Shown here: piece after piece, positions 1 to 6,761 of the stretch
Layout: each line of letters starts with the position of its first letter
Numbering within the stretch: position 1 is the first letter of the stretch
Program-made: the position numbers and the translations under genes
DNA from: Sphingobacterium sp.
GTDB lineage: Bacteria; Bacteroidota; Bacteroidia; SpSt-205
Length of the DNA: 7,352 bases
Direction: 5' to 3'
NCBI GenBank assembly: GCA_028276345.1
Contig: JAPYWM010000059.1
Location: forward strand, 1 to 7,352
The notes under the pieces: model-generated
Told to the model about the DNA's origin: nothing
The model's input: only the letters and a program-made list of their open reading frames with translations
Databases searched by the model: none

Positions 1-83
1 TAAGAATGGCTGGGCGAGACTGAGGGGGATGTGGCGTATCTGCTGCTTTGCCAGAGGGCCGCATGCACTTTTCCCGGGATGCC

Positions 84-91
84 TATCTTTG
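84..91 (+). promoter_or_regulatory. Bacteroidota-type -7 box (TATCTTTG) for the phosphatase unit
   Basis: The sequence TATCTTTG matches the Bacteroidota -7 consensus TAnnTTTG exactly and ends 4 bases before the ATG at 96. Transcription from this box would start at or within about a base of that ATG, giving a leaderless mRNA. I see no TTTG or TTG at the usual -33 distance, so the call rests on the -7 box and on the same spacing at 3485 and 7315. It also favours ATG 96 over the in-frame upstream starts TTG 48 and ATG 63, which would lie upstream of the predicted transcript. Confidence 0.6.
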
Positions 92-95
92 GCCC

Positions 96-1802
96 ATGAA
101 GGGGAGGCGTGCCTGGCGCCCCATAGTCTCGGGCAAGACCTGGCAGGATAGAAAAAGTGGCTGGCTAACACGGCTTCTCACGCTTGGGTGGGCGATAGGC
201 CTTGTGGGAAAGGGATATGGTCAGCATATGCCCCCTCGCCTGGTGGTAGGCATTGTCGTGGATCAGATGCGTGCGGACTACCTGAGGCGCTTTGTTTCTC
301 CCAAAAGTCGGGGGCTTGGGCGGCTGGTCCGAGAGGGGATTGTCTTCTGGAATGCGCACTATACCTACTTTCCTACCTACACGGGCCCGGGGCACGCAAG
401 TATCTACACAGGGGCTACGCCGGCTTTTCACGGTATAGCGGCTAATACCTGGTGGGAGCGCTCGCTGGGAAAGCCTTACTATTGCGTTTCGGACACCACG
501 GTCCAGCCCGTCGGCTCCCTAAATGAAGCTGGTCGTCGTAGCCCTCGCACGCTTCTCTCTACGACTATCACGGATGAACTTCGCTACGCCACCCGCTACC
601 AGGGGAAGGTCATTGGCATTGCCCTTAAGGACCGTTCGGCTATCCTCCCAGCTGGACGTAGCGGTAACCTTGCCGTGTGGTTTGACTCGGAGAGCGGGCG
701 GTGGATTAGCAGTACGTACTATGGGGCGGACCTCCCGGCGTGGGTGGAGGCCTTTAATGTACGGCGGCTGCCCGACAGCCTACTCAAACGACCCTGGACG
801 CTTTCGGCTCGCCTCGCTTGCACCGACGACAGCCCCCATGAAGGTCATCTTTCCGGCGAAAGTAGTCCCACCTTCCCCCACCAGCCCAAAACCTACAAAG
901 ACCTTCTCCTCACGCCAGCGGGCAATCTCCTCACCCTCGCGCTCGCCCGTGAAGCCATCCACCACGAAAAGCTCGGCCAAGATAAGTATCCCGACTTTCT
1001 CTGCATAAGCCTCTCTACACCTGACCTCGTAGGCCACCTCTTTGGCACCGAAAGCTGCGAAATAGAAGCTCTCTATAAAGAGTTGGACGCTCAGATTGCG
1101 GAATTTTTAGACTACATTCAGCGACGATTTCGGCCGGGGGAGGTGTTGGTATTTCTCACGGCCGATCATGGGGTGGCGCCTACGCCTGAGGCCCTCGCCG
1201 AAAGGGGAATTTTCGCAGGCCGCTTCCCAGAAAAAGAACTTATAGCGGGGGCCGAGGACTTTCTCCATCAGGCTCTCAAGGTTCCTGACACTGTCCGATT
1301 TATCGCCGCCTATCTCAATCAAAGCTTTTACTTTTCTCCTACGCTTACGATAGAGCTTCGCCGGCAAGCGACCAACCTTTTGAAGGAGTATCTTCTTAGG
1401 CGGTCGGATATTGTGGCTGTGTATACGCGGGAGGAGCTGACAGGGGCAGGTTCCAGTTATTATCCGATTTCTCGGGTGCAGGCGGGGTATTTTCCGGCGC
1501 GTAGTGGGGATGTAGTGGTGGTGTATGCGTCGGGCCTGATAGAGAGTGAGGGGTACACGAGGGGTACGACGCATGGGTCTATTTGGACGTATGATACGCA
1601 TGTGCCGCTGATTTTTTGGTGGGGGGGTGTGCGGTCGGAGAGCCGGTATGAGGTAGTGCCGATTACGGCGGTGGCGCCAACCTTAGCGTTTCTTCTCGGG
1701 GTGCCGTTGCCCTCGGCGGCCTTTTCGGCGCCGCTTTTGCCGGTGATAGAGGCCTGGAAGGTGCCGTCTACCTTCACGTGGGAGGTGATTACTGGCCCAT
1801 AA
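96..1802 (+). CDS. pafA: PafA-like secreted alkaline phosphatase (phosphate monoesterase)
   Basis: This is a metal-dependent phosphatase of the alkaline phosphatase superfamily, 568 residues from ATG 96. It should release phosphate from monoesters in the periplasm or at the cell surface. The N-terminus has a long basic stretch, then a modest hydrophobic segment (about residues 23-38) ending near GYGQ, which looks like a signal peptide. Positions matching the PafA active site, by my memory of that enzyme, are all present. The metal ligands are D56 (VDQM), D310 and H314 (PDLVGH), D357 and H358 (TADHG) and H493 (TTHGS). The nucleophile is T96 (TYTGPGHA). The phosphate contacts are N117, K178 and R180. 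The Lys/Arg pair is typical of monoesterases and is absent from nucleotide pyrophosphatase/phosphodiesterase relatives. An outer-membrane protein gene follows 4 bases after the stop. In-frame TTG 48 and ATG 63 are alternative starts. No Pho box was recognised. Middle codons are C-rich and late codons strongly G-rich. Confidence 0.9.
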   Translation: MKGRRAWRPIVSGKTWQDRKSGWLTRLLTLGWAIGLVGKGYGQHMPPRLVVGIVVDQMRADYLRRFVSPKSRGLGRLVREGIVFWNAHYTYFPTYTGPGHASIYTGATPAFHGIAANTWWERSLGKPYYCVSDTTVQPVGSLNEAGRRSPRTLLSTTITDELRYATRYQGKVIGIALKDRSAILPAGRSGNLAVWFDSESGRWISSTYYGADLPAWVEAFNVRRLPDSLLKRPWTLSARLACTDDSPHEGHLSGESSPTFPHQPKTYKDLLLTPAGNLLTLALAREAIHHEKLGQDKYPDFLCISLSTPDLVGHLFGTESCEIEALYKELDAQIAEFLDYIQRRFRPGEVLVFLTADHGVAPTPEALAERGIFAGRFPEKELIAGAEDFLHQALKVPDTVRFIAAYLNQSFYFSPTLTIELRRQATNLLKEYLLRRSDIVAVYTREELTGAGSSYYPISRVQAGYFPARSGDVVVVYASGLIESEGYTRGTTHGSIWTYDTHVPLIFWWGGVRSESRYEVVPITAVAPTLAFLLGVPLPSAAFSAPLLPVIEAWKVPSTFTWEVITGP

Positions 1803-1806
1803 GGGC

Positions 1807-3450
1807 ATGCTGGGGCTGCTGATATGGCTGCAGGCGTTTAGTGGGGCGGAGCTGAGGCATTTGAAGGTGCGGGAGCGCGTGGCTTTGCGGGAGGCTATTC
1901 AGCAGGACTCTACGGGGCGGCGGGCGGATAGTTTGCTGGTGGCGTTAGGTTTCTGGCAAGGGAGTGTGCTGGGAGGGCATATAGGTCCGCGCTATCGGCT
2001 GGTGCGCCTCGTGGTAACGGGCGATTCGGCGGCGGAGAAGGTCTTAGGCAGGCGGTTTCGGCGGGCGTGGGAGGAAGAGGTTTTACGGGCGGGCTTATTG
2101 GAGGCCTTGAGCGAAGCGGCTATTTACGAAATGGGGAAGGCCGGCTATTTGTATGCTTCGGCAGCCTGGCAAGGGATAGATTGTGATGAGGCGGGTCGAT
2201 GCGTAGGGCAGCTGCGGGTCAGCTCCGGGGAGCAGGTGGTGCTGGATACGGTTTTCATTCGGGGGCGGTGGCCGGCGCCGGTGGGGGTATTTTATCGGGT
2301 GGCTGGTCTATGGCCGGGGCGGCCGCTGTCTCGGGAGGCTTGGGAGAAGCTCCCTGCTCGCTTATCCCGCAGTTCCTATGCGACGCTGGTAGATACGCCC
2401 AAGCTCTGGCTTTTTCCGGGGCTATCGTGGGTGGAGGTGCGGGTGCAGCCGCAGCAGAATAACCGCTTGGAAGGGGCGCTGGGTCTGGCTTCGGACCCTT
2501 TACGTCCTGGCAAGGTCCAGCTTGTCGGCGACCTCAAGGCGCAGCTGAGTAGCCCGCTTCGCTTGGGCGAAAAGCTCCGAGTTACGTACAGTCAGCTTAT
2601 TGGCGGTAGTCAGCGCCTGTGGCTTGAGGGGGGCGTGCCATACCTCTGGCGGGGCCTCTTGGGCGTAGAGGGGAGTTTTCATCTTCTTCGGCAGGATACG
2701 AGTTTTATTTTTCGGGAAGGAGGAGCGCAGGTGATCTACCGGCTCACGGCGGTGCATACGTTGGTAGGGGGTGTGCGGGCTACTTCCTCGCGGCTCCTGA
2801 GTACGGCGCCGTATCGGGGGCGCGTATGGCCCCCACCGCCTAACTTAGACTATCGTCGGCGGGGTGTTATGCTGGGCTGGCGCTTGGATAGTCGTGATGA
2901 TCTCCTCAGCCCGACTACCGGATGGCTTGTAGAAATTCTCGGCACGCGGGGTACGCGTGGCTATCTCCCTAATCCAGGGCTACCTCTTTTGGATTATAGC
3001 CGGCTGCCGGCTGCCAGTTCGTTTCAGGAGGCGCAGCTGACAATAGGGCGCTTTTGGGGCGTAGGGCGGCGACTTACGCTGTGGACGCAGGGCATAGGGT
3101 ATCGCTACTGGGTAGGGACGTTCTTTGAGAATGAATTGCGGCGAGTGGGGGGGCCGGCCGACCTGCGGGGCTTCCCAGAAAATAGCCTCCCCACCTACGG
3201 CTTTGCCCAGGGCACGCTCGAACTGCGCCTGCGTCTGAATGAAGCCGATTATCTGGCGGTTTTTAGCGAAGGAGGCCCCATAGGTTTATATCCCGATCAG
3301 CAGAAAGTCTTCCAAACTATCGGTTTTGTGTTGCAGGCTCAGCTTAAAGCAGGCGTTTTACGGCTGACCTTTGCGATGGGGCGAATCCTGCCGGCGCCGT
3401 TTGAGCCCCGGCGTACCCTCGTCGCCATGGAGTGGCTGAGCCGATTCTAA
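1807..3450 (+). CDS. Omp85-family outer-membrane protein (BamA/TamA-like, about two POTRA domains plus barrel)
   Basis: This is a 547-residue protein of the Omp85/bacterial surface antigen superfamily, which inserts or translocates proteins at the outer membrane. Residues 1-15 form a short hydrophobic segment usable as a signal peptide, although it lacks a basic n-region. Residues about 63-143 and 144-216 look like two POTRA modules, each with a strand, helices and paired strands. The remainder is a beta-barrel of alternating polar and hydrophobic strands. Two family signatures are visible: the D-x-R-D...P-x-x-G motif at 361-372 and the LRGF form of the conserved VRGF/Y loop motif at 453-456, preceded by GG. 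The chain ends in Phe (WLSRF), as outer-membrane barrels usually do. BamA normally has about five POTRA domains, so this is more like TamA or a short Omp85 paralogue. No TamB-like partner is in the window. It starts 4 bases after the phosphatase stop; an in-frame TGA at 1786 limits extension. It is probably co-transcribed with the phosphatase. Its substrate is unknown. Confidence 0.85.
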   Translation: MLGLLIWLQAFSGAELRHLKVRERVALREAIQQDSTGRRADSLLVALGFWQGSVLGGHIGPRYRLVRLVVTGDSAAEKVLGRRFRRAWEEEVLRAGLLEALSEAAIYEMGKAGYLYASAAWQGIDCDEAGRCVGQLRVSSGEQVVLDTVFIRGRWPAPVGVFYRVAGLWPGRPLSREAWEKLPARLSRSSYATLVDTPKLWLFPGLSWVEVRVQPQQNNRLEGALGLASDPLRPGKVQLVGDLKAQLSSPLRLGEKLRVTYSQLIGGSQRLWLEGGVPYLWRGLLGVEGSFHLLRQDTSFIFREGGAQVIYRLTAVHTLVGGVRATSSRLLSTAPYRGRVWPPPPNLDYRRRGVMLGWRLDSRDDLLSPTTGWLVEILGTRGTRGYLPNPGLPLLDYSRLPAASSFQEAQLTIGRFWGVGRRLTLWTQGIGYRYWVGTFFENELRRVGGPADLRGFPENSLPTYGFAQGTLELRLRLNEADYLAVFSEGGPIGLYPDQQKVFQTIGFVLQAQLKAGVLRLTFAMGRILPAPFEPRRTLVAMEWLSRF

Positions 3451-3471
3451 AATTTGGATTCGGGTTTTTTT
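3441..3471 (+). terminator. Probable intrinsic terminator after the Omp85 gene
   Basis: An imperfect hairpin starts in the last codons of the Omp85 gene. Bases 3441-3447 (CCGATTC) pair with 3457-3463 (GATTCGG) with one T-T mismatch. A T-G pair may extend the stem, the loop is A/T-rich, and the TAA stop lies in the loop region. The hairpin is followed by one G and seven T (3465-3471). The stem is short, so efficiency is uncertain. It overlaps the promoter of the next gene. Confidence 0.5.
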
Positions 3472-3480
3472 CTTACCTTG
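3453..3480 (+). promoter_or_regulatory. Bacteroidota-type promoter (TTTG-N17-TACCTTG) for the helical protein-rlmD unit
   Basis: TTTG at 3453-3456 resembles the -33 element, and TACCTTG at 3474-3480 resembles the -7 element with one T missing from TAnnTTTG. They are 17 bases apart, close to the usual 19. The -7 box ends 4 bases before ATG 3485, so the transcript should begin at about the start codon. The -33 element lies in the loop of the preceding terminator hairpin, and the T tract of the terminator lies in the promoter spacer. Confidence 0.55.
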
Positions 3481-3484
3481 CTGC

Positions 3485-5026
3485 ATGCTCAATCTGTACA
3501 GCCTGCAGTTTACCTATCAGCTTATTGGGCGTATGGATACGGCGGAGCGGCGCTACTTCCGGCGCTTCTCTAACTTTCACAGCGGGGATAAGTATTACTT
3601 AGAGCTTTTCGATAAGCTGCTTACTTACCGTAAAGAGGGACTACCTCCTAAGGCCATTCGTCAAAGGCTTTTGCAGGAAAGCCCCAAGCTGGATACACTC
3701 ACCCGCCACCTCAACGAGCGCCTCCTCGAAGCCCTCACCTTTTACTACCAGACCAACTCTCCTGACCATGAGCTCTCTAAAAATATTCACCGGATAGAAC
3801 TTTTACTATACAAAGGTTTCATCTCCATCCTTCCCAAGCAGCTGATGCGCTTATTTCAGCGGGCAGTCTTTGAGGAAAAGTATGATAAAGCGCTTTATGT
3901 GATGGACTTGCTGAAGCAACTGTGGGGGATGAACCTCATTCGGGGTAAAGGCTTCTCAGCGGAGGTACTTTTCCGGCAAACGAAGAAGCTTTTGGACGAT
4001 GTGCAAAAAATTCACAATGCTTGGTATGCGGCGGCGATGTATGCGGAGGTGATCCTGGAGGAAGGAGAGAGTGTGCCGCCGGAGCGGATAGCGGTGATAG
4101 ACCAATATGTGGAACGGATGGGGCTTAGTGTGCCGGATTCCAGCGATCCGCTGACCTTGCACTTTATGTATGATACGGCGCAGGCGCTCCGCGCCCGCCT
4201 CGGCGGTCAAAACCAGAAATATCTGGAGATCACTCGCCTGCTCGTCTATAAGATGGAACAGCATCCCAAAAAACTACCCTTCCTCCAAAATCGTTACCTT
4301 TTAGCGCTCAATAACTATCTCTCCGGCCTTTTGGAAATGGGTAATTACACAGAAGCTGAAAAAGTCTTAGATAAGCTTCGTTCTATTCGGCCATCCAGTC
4401 GGCTGACTGCGCTGCAAAGGGAGCGGCTTTTGATATTTCATGAGCTGAATCTGGCTTTTGTTCAGGGTCAGGGCGACAAGGTGGCAGCACAATATGAAGT
4501 TTACCTGGATCGGCTGGAGCGTACCTACCTGCGCACATCGCCGGCGTATGCTTTGCAGAGTTATTATCTTTTGGCGATGAACTTGTATAGTATTCAGGAT
4601 GTAGAGCGGACGTGGGCAGTTTTAGAACGGGTAGAGCAAGGGGCGGTGGAGATGCGGCGCAAAGATTTATTATTAGCGGCGCTGGTGATTCGGCTTTTAG
4701 CGGCGTATGAGAAGGGCGAGAGGGGGGCGTTGCGGCGGGCGCTCTTTCATGGGTATCGGGTGCTGCGGCCGCTGCGGGGGACTCGCACGCCGGTGGAGAA
4801 AGTCCTGTTGACCTTCATCACGGAGGCGTTACGGGGCAAATACGCCACTCGGGAAGCAGCTCTGGATGCCTTTTATGCGTATCTTACGCAGGTGGTGCCG
4901 CAAAGCGAGTTACCTATTCGGCGTTTCTGGCAAGTGTATTTCCCGCTGGACTGGCTGGAGAAAAAGCTATCGGGGCATTTAGGTCATGGTAGAGGATCGG
5001 GGGCGGGTTCGGGATCTCACGAGTGA
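3485..5026 (+). CDS. Conserved-looking helical, TPR-like protein of unknown function
   Basis: This 513-residue protein is almost entirely alpha-helical, with no signal peptide, membrane segment or obvious catalytic motif, so it is probably cytoplasmic. Its N-terminus (residues 12-48: LIGRMDTAERRYFRRF, then GDKYYLELFDKL) resembles a family of uncharacterised Bacteroidota proteins I recall as beginning with a similar xLSKSEKRYFKLF...xLFD pattern; this is from memory. Residues about 270-301 (NNYLSGLLEMGNYTEAEKVL) fit a tetratricopeptide-like helix pair. Regions 315-345 and 358-386 have a similar helical rhythm, suggesting an alpha-solenoid scaffold. The start at ATG 3485 is set by the promoter box 4 bases upstream. 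The last 13 residues (501-513) are only Gly, Ala, Ser, His, Arg and Glu. They are encoded entirely within the overlap with rlmD, so they are probably a late C-terminal extension rather than part of the fold. No function is assigned. Confidence 0.8.
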   Translation: MLNLYSLQFTYQLIGRMDTAERRYFRRFSNFHSGDKYYLELFDKLLTYRKEGLPPKAIRQRLLQESPKLDTLTRHLNERLLEALTFYYQTNSPDHELSKNIHRIELLLYKGFISILPKQLMRLFQRAVFEEKYDKALYVMDLLKQLWGMNLIRGKGFSAEVLFRQTKKLLDDVQKIHNAWYAAAMYAEVILEEGESVPPERIAVIDQYVERMGLSVPDSSDPLTLHFMYDTAQALRARLGGQNQKYLEITRLLVYKMEQHPKKLPFLQNRYLLALNNYLSGLLEMGNYTEAEKVLDKLRSIRPSSRLTALQRERLLIFHELNLAFVQGQGDKVAAQYEVYLDRLERTYLRTSPAYALQSYYLLAMNLYSIQDVERTWAVLERVEQGAVEMRRKDLLLAALVIRLLAAYEKGERGALRRALFHGYRVLRPLRGTRTPVEKVLLTFITEALRGKYATREAALDAFYAYLTQVVPQSELPIRRFWQVYFPLDWLEKKLSGHLGHGRGSGAGSGSHE

Positions 5027-6326
5027 AGGGTTAGGGGTAGTAGAGAGAGGAGATGGGCCTGTAGTGCTTTTGCCGTATGTGATTACATGGGAGGAGGTGC
5101 GTTATGTAGTGGAGCGGCGGAAGCGCCAGGTTTGGTATGGGCGTCTTATAGCTGTGGATGAGGCCTCGCCGCATCGGGTGGCGCCGCAGTGTTCGGTCTT
5201 TGGGGTGTGTGGCGGGTGCCGCTGGCAGATGATGAGCTACACCCACCAGTTAGAAGTGAAGCGGCGTTTCGTAGAGGAGCAGCTGCGGCATATCGGGAAG
5301 GTTTTTGTGGAGGTGCCGTCGGTTCATCCTTCGCCCTCGCCCTGGCATTACCGGAATAAGGTAGAGTACGCTTTTGGCTGGGGGGCAGATGGGAAGATTG
5401 TCGTGGGCTTTCATCCGCGGGGGGACTTTGAGCGGGTGGTGGGGGTGGAGGTGTGTCAGATTGTGCCGCCGGCGTTTGAGGCGGTTCGGCATGCGGTCGA
5501 GGCGCAAGCTCGGCAGCTTGGTCTCCCCCCGTATGATGTTCGGCGGCATGAGGGGGTGTGGCGTGAGCTCCTCATCCGGGGTACGCAAGAGCAGTGTGTG
5601 GTGCTGGTGAGTCTCTCGCAGGATCGCCCCGACTGGGCTGAAGCCCTCCTGACCCCCCTCCAGAAGCTACCTGGCGTTCAGGGGACTGGTTACTTTCATA
5701 ACCCCAAGCGTAATAACAGCCTATCTGATCTGGCAGCCCAGCGGCTCTGGGGAAGTTTAGAGTTGGTTTATACGGTAGGGGAGCGGCAGTTTGAGATTGG
5801 CCCGCTGGATTTTTTCCAGGTGAACCTCAGTTTAGCGGAGGCGCTTGTGGCATGGCTTCGGGCACGGGTGCCGGAGGCGCCTGTGCTGTATGACCTGTAT
5901 GGTGGCGTCGGATTTCTGGGGATTAGTCTTGCTGAACGGGCAAAAAAAGTCGTTCTCATAGAAAAGCTCCCTTCTGCTGTGGAGCAAGCTCGGAAAAATT
6001 TTGCGAGAAATCAGCATTTTTATCCGGAGACGAGTTTTGAGGGGTTAGTGGGGCCGTTGGAGAAGGTCTGGCCTAGTATAGCGGTGCCATCGGAAAGTGT
6101 CGGGATTGTAGATCCGCCGCGAGAGGGCTTGCATCCTTCGCTGCTGAAGCTTCTGAGGCAGGGGCCTTTTGCGCATCTTTTTTATGTAAGCTGTCATCCG
6201 GCTACGCAGGCGCGGGACATAGCGGCGCTGGCCGAGGTTTACGACGTGCGGGAGGTGCAGCCTTTTGATATGTTTCCCCAGACGGCGGGGATTGAGAATG
6301 TAGCCTGGCTTATTCGGAAAGGGTAA
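4986..6326 (+). CDS. rlmD: 23S rRNA (uracil-C5)-methyltransferase, RlmD/RumA family
   Basis: This is a 446-residue SAM-dependent enzyme predicted to make m5U in 23S rRNA. Its likely target is U1939 by analogy with E. coli RlmD, but relatives such as Bacillus RlmCD also modify U747, so the exact site is open. An N-terminal TRAM-like domain covers residues about 5-60 (DLTSEGLGVVERGDG) and supports the ATG at 4986. The four 4Fe-4S cysteines are C69, C75, C78 and C157, with the first three spaced as in E. coli. The methyltransferase half shows FFQVN (Q278), motif I DLYGGVG (303-309), acidic E326, DPPREG (376-381), nucleophile C403 in VSCHP, and E437 as the probable general base. Deviations from the usual family motifs are Gly for Cys in DLYCGVG, His for Asn in VSCNP, and PQTAG where PHTxH is common. 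The gene overlaps the upstream gene by 41 bases and has no promoter box of its own, so it is probably co-transcribed and may be translationally coupled. Confidence 0.92.
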   Translation: MVEDRGRVRDLTSEGLGVVERGDGPVVLLPYVITWEEVRYVVERRKRQVWYGRLIAVDEASPHRVAPQCSVFGVCGGCRWQMMSYTHQLEVKRRFVEEQLRHIGKVFVEVPSVHPSPSPWHYRNKVEYAFGWGADGKIVVGFHPRGDFERVVGVEVCQIVPPAFEAVRHAVEAQARQLGLPPYDVRRHEGVWRELLIRGTQEQCVVLVSLSQDRPDWAEALLTPLQKLPGVQGTGYFHNPKRNNSLSDLAAQRLWGSLELVYTVGERQFEIGPLDFFQVNLSLAEALVAWLRARVPEAPVLYDLYGGVGFLGISLAERAKKVVLIEKLPSAVEQARKNFARNQHFYPETSFEGLVGPLEKVWPSIAVPSESVGIVDPPREGLHPSLLKLLRQGPFAHLFYVSCHPATQARDIAALAEVYDVREVQPFDMFPQTAGIENVAWLIRKG

Positions 6327-6380
6327 GAAGCAAAGCCCTTCTTCAGCGGCGTGGCGGTATAGCGCGGATGGGAAGTTAGG

Positions 6381-6761
6381 CTATTGGATTTGCATGCCCA
6401 GCCACCAGCCCAGCGCTACGGCTAGTAGGCCGGAGACCAGCGAAATCCCCACATAAACGAGCGCTCGCCAGTAATCGCCCATGCGGAGCATCTCAAAAAC
6501 CTCCAAGCTGATAGAGGAAAAGGTAGTAAAACTTCCGCAGAAGCCGGCAGTGATGGCATAATACCAGACAGAATAGGCCCGATGCGAGAAAAACCCCGCT
6601 ACTAAGCCTATGAGAAAGCTCCCCAATACATTGACCAGCAGGGTCCCGTAGGGGTGGGTAAAAGCCAGGTTGCCGGCTCGCTGGATGACGTACCGTAGAA
6701 TAGCCCCGCCTATGGCGCCGCCGCTGATGCCCAGTATAAGTGGGCCGGGTGCCACCTTCAT
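6381..6761 (-). CDS. crcB: Fluoride ion channel CrcB/Fluc
   Basis: This 126-residue, four-helix membrane protein belongs to the CrcB/Fluc family, which exports fluoride as an antiparallel homodimer in the inner membrane. Hydrophobic segments lie at about residues 6-26, 37-58, 65-87 and 98-122. Family signatures are GGAIGGAILRY near the N-terminus (R23), GTLLVNVLGSF with pore Asn N44, and GFCGSFTTFSS (73-83), whose TTFS turn forms the central Na+ site. The length is normal. In the usual TTFSTF motif the second Phe, part of the pore 'Phe box', is Ile here (I84), while F81 is kept. The start ATG overlaps the stop of the upstream gene as ATGA (6758-6761), so expression should be coupled to that gene. 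The gene converges on rlmD with a 54-base gap. Confidence 0.93.
   Translation of the reverse strand: MKVAPGPLILGISGGAIGGAILRYVIQRAGNLAFTHPYGTLLVNVLGSFLIGLVAGFFSHRAYSVWYYAITAGFCGSFTTFSSISLEVFEMLRMGDYWRALVYVGISLVSGLLAVALGWWLGMQIQ

Noticed and set aside
4..99. Short open stretch in frame 1 ending in TGA that overlaps the phosphatase ATG as ATGA, suggestive of an upstream gene end
   Set aside because: The frame has a TAA at 1-3 and only a weak internal GTG start, so at most about 20 residues could be made; the promoter box at 84-91 explains the start without an upstream operon gene.
523..1601. Long overlapping ORFs in alternative frames inside the phosphatase gene, on both strands
   Set aside because: They are Arg/Ser/Pro-rich translations without recognisable motifs or promoter boxes, as expected opposite or alongside a GC-rich coding gene; the phosphatase frame carries all the family residues.
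4563..4571. Near-match promoter box TATCTTTTG inside the helical protein gene
   Set aside because: It has one extra T, lies in the middle of a coding region far from any start codon, and such near-matches are expected by chance.
6325..6343. Inverted repeat AAGAAG-N7-CTTCTT between convergent rlmD and crcB as a shared terminator
   Set aside because: The stem is only 6 A/T-rich base pairs and no T tract follows on either strand; too weak to call, although a terminator is expected in this gap.
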